DNA of 24,206 bases, from contig CAZKHA010000040.1 of assembly GCA_964552325.1 (NCBI GenBank), positions 1 to 24,206 of the forward strand, in the 5' to 3' direction. The position numbers were made by a program, and so were the translations under genes. Below are positions 24,122 through 24,206 of the stretch, piece by piece (within the stretch, counting starts at the first letter, position 1; every line of letters starts with the position of its first letter). This DNA comes from CAZKCK01 sp964552325 (GTDB lineage: Bacteria; Bacteroidota; Bacteroidia; Bacteroidales; TTA-H9). Under the pieces are notes generated by a model. It made no database searches and was not told where the DNA came from. It saw only the letters and a list, made by a program, of their open reading frames with translations.

Positions 24122-24206
24122 GCCCGGATGGCGGAATAGGTAGACGCGTTGGTCTCAAAAACCAATGAGAGCAATCTCGTGCCGGTTCGATTCCGGCTCC
24201 GGGTAC
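24122..24206 (+). tRNA. tRNA-Leu (anticodon CAA), 3' end at window edge
   Basis: A class II tRNA with a long variable arm. The acceptor GCCCGGA pairs with TCCGGGT, with a G-U first pair. The anticodon stem TTGGT/ACCAA encloses the loop CTCAAAA, so the anticodon is CAA and it decodes UUG. The variable arm has GAG/CTC, and the T arm GCCGG-TTCGATT-CCGGC is perfect. The discriminator is A (24205), usual for leucine. The window ends one base later with C, so I cannot see whether CCA is encoded. Confidence 0.95.

Overview
The window looks like a chromosomal stretch from a member of the Bacteroidota. The evidence is a type IX secretion (T9SS) C-terminal sorting domain, LytS/LytTR and large hybrid two-component proteins, a zinc-less CobB-type sirtuin, an Rpn-family nuclease of the Bacteroidota kind, and repeated matches to the Bacteroidota -7 promoter box TAnnTTTG with almost no Shine-Dalgarno sequences before genes. 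A run of 100 Ns shows this is a draft scaffold, possibly a metagenome bin. I cannot place it below phylum with confidence.

Layout. Positions 2-316 hold the 3' end of a secreted T9SS cargo gene, convergent with tadA (338-787, minus). A tight minus-strand operon (7230 to 1061) encodes a 1388-residue membrane hybrid kinase with three receivers, a soluble hybrid kinase with two, and a lone receiver: six receivers, two kinase cores and no DNA-binding output. Upstream on the same strand are a sodium:solute symporter (7300-8730) and a large BNR/sortilin-type beta-propeller exoprotein with a T9SS-like tail (8824-11520). Divergent from that is a CobB-like sirtuin (11603-12307). Next come a gap-interrupted Rpn nuclease gene (12443-12803, minus) and about 600 bp of repeat-rich intergenic DNA.

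From 13446 the plus strand carries a complete tripartite efflux operon (TolC-like outer membrane protein, MacA-like lipoprotein adaptor, MacB-like ATPase and separate permease). A LytS-type kinase and LytTR regulator follow (18009-19807), probably from their own promoter. Then come recX and prfB, the latter with a classic +1 programmed frameshift. After an intergenic GC-rich repeat element there is an unassigned lipoprotein (21862-22707), a repeat-filled intergenic region, prs on the minus strand (23005-23949) and a tRNA-Leu(CAA) at the right edge.

Most of the window is ordinary housekeeping, signalling and transport. I found no convincing new defence or metabolic system. The most notable structural observation is a second, diverged copy of the last codons of prs (minus strand, 22704-22730). 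It lies 301 bp from the real prs end and differs in FDFTTIL only by synonymous changes, with a heptamer-rich repeat region between the two copies. This suggests a recombination or insertion event that replaced the prs 3' end. Other points of interest are the six-receiver phosphorelay without output, the GC-rich element after prfB, the AGGAGG-dependent prfB frameshift in a phylum that hardly uses Shine-Dalgarno pairing, and the assembly gap inside the Rpn gene.
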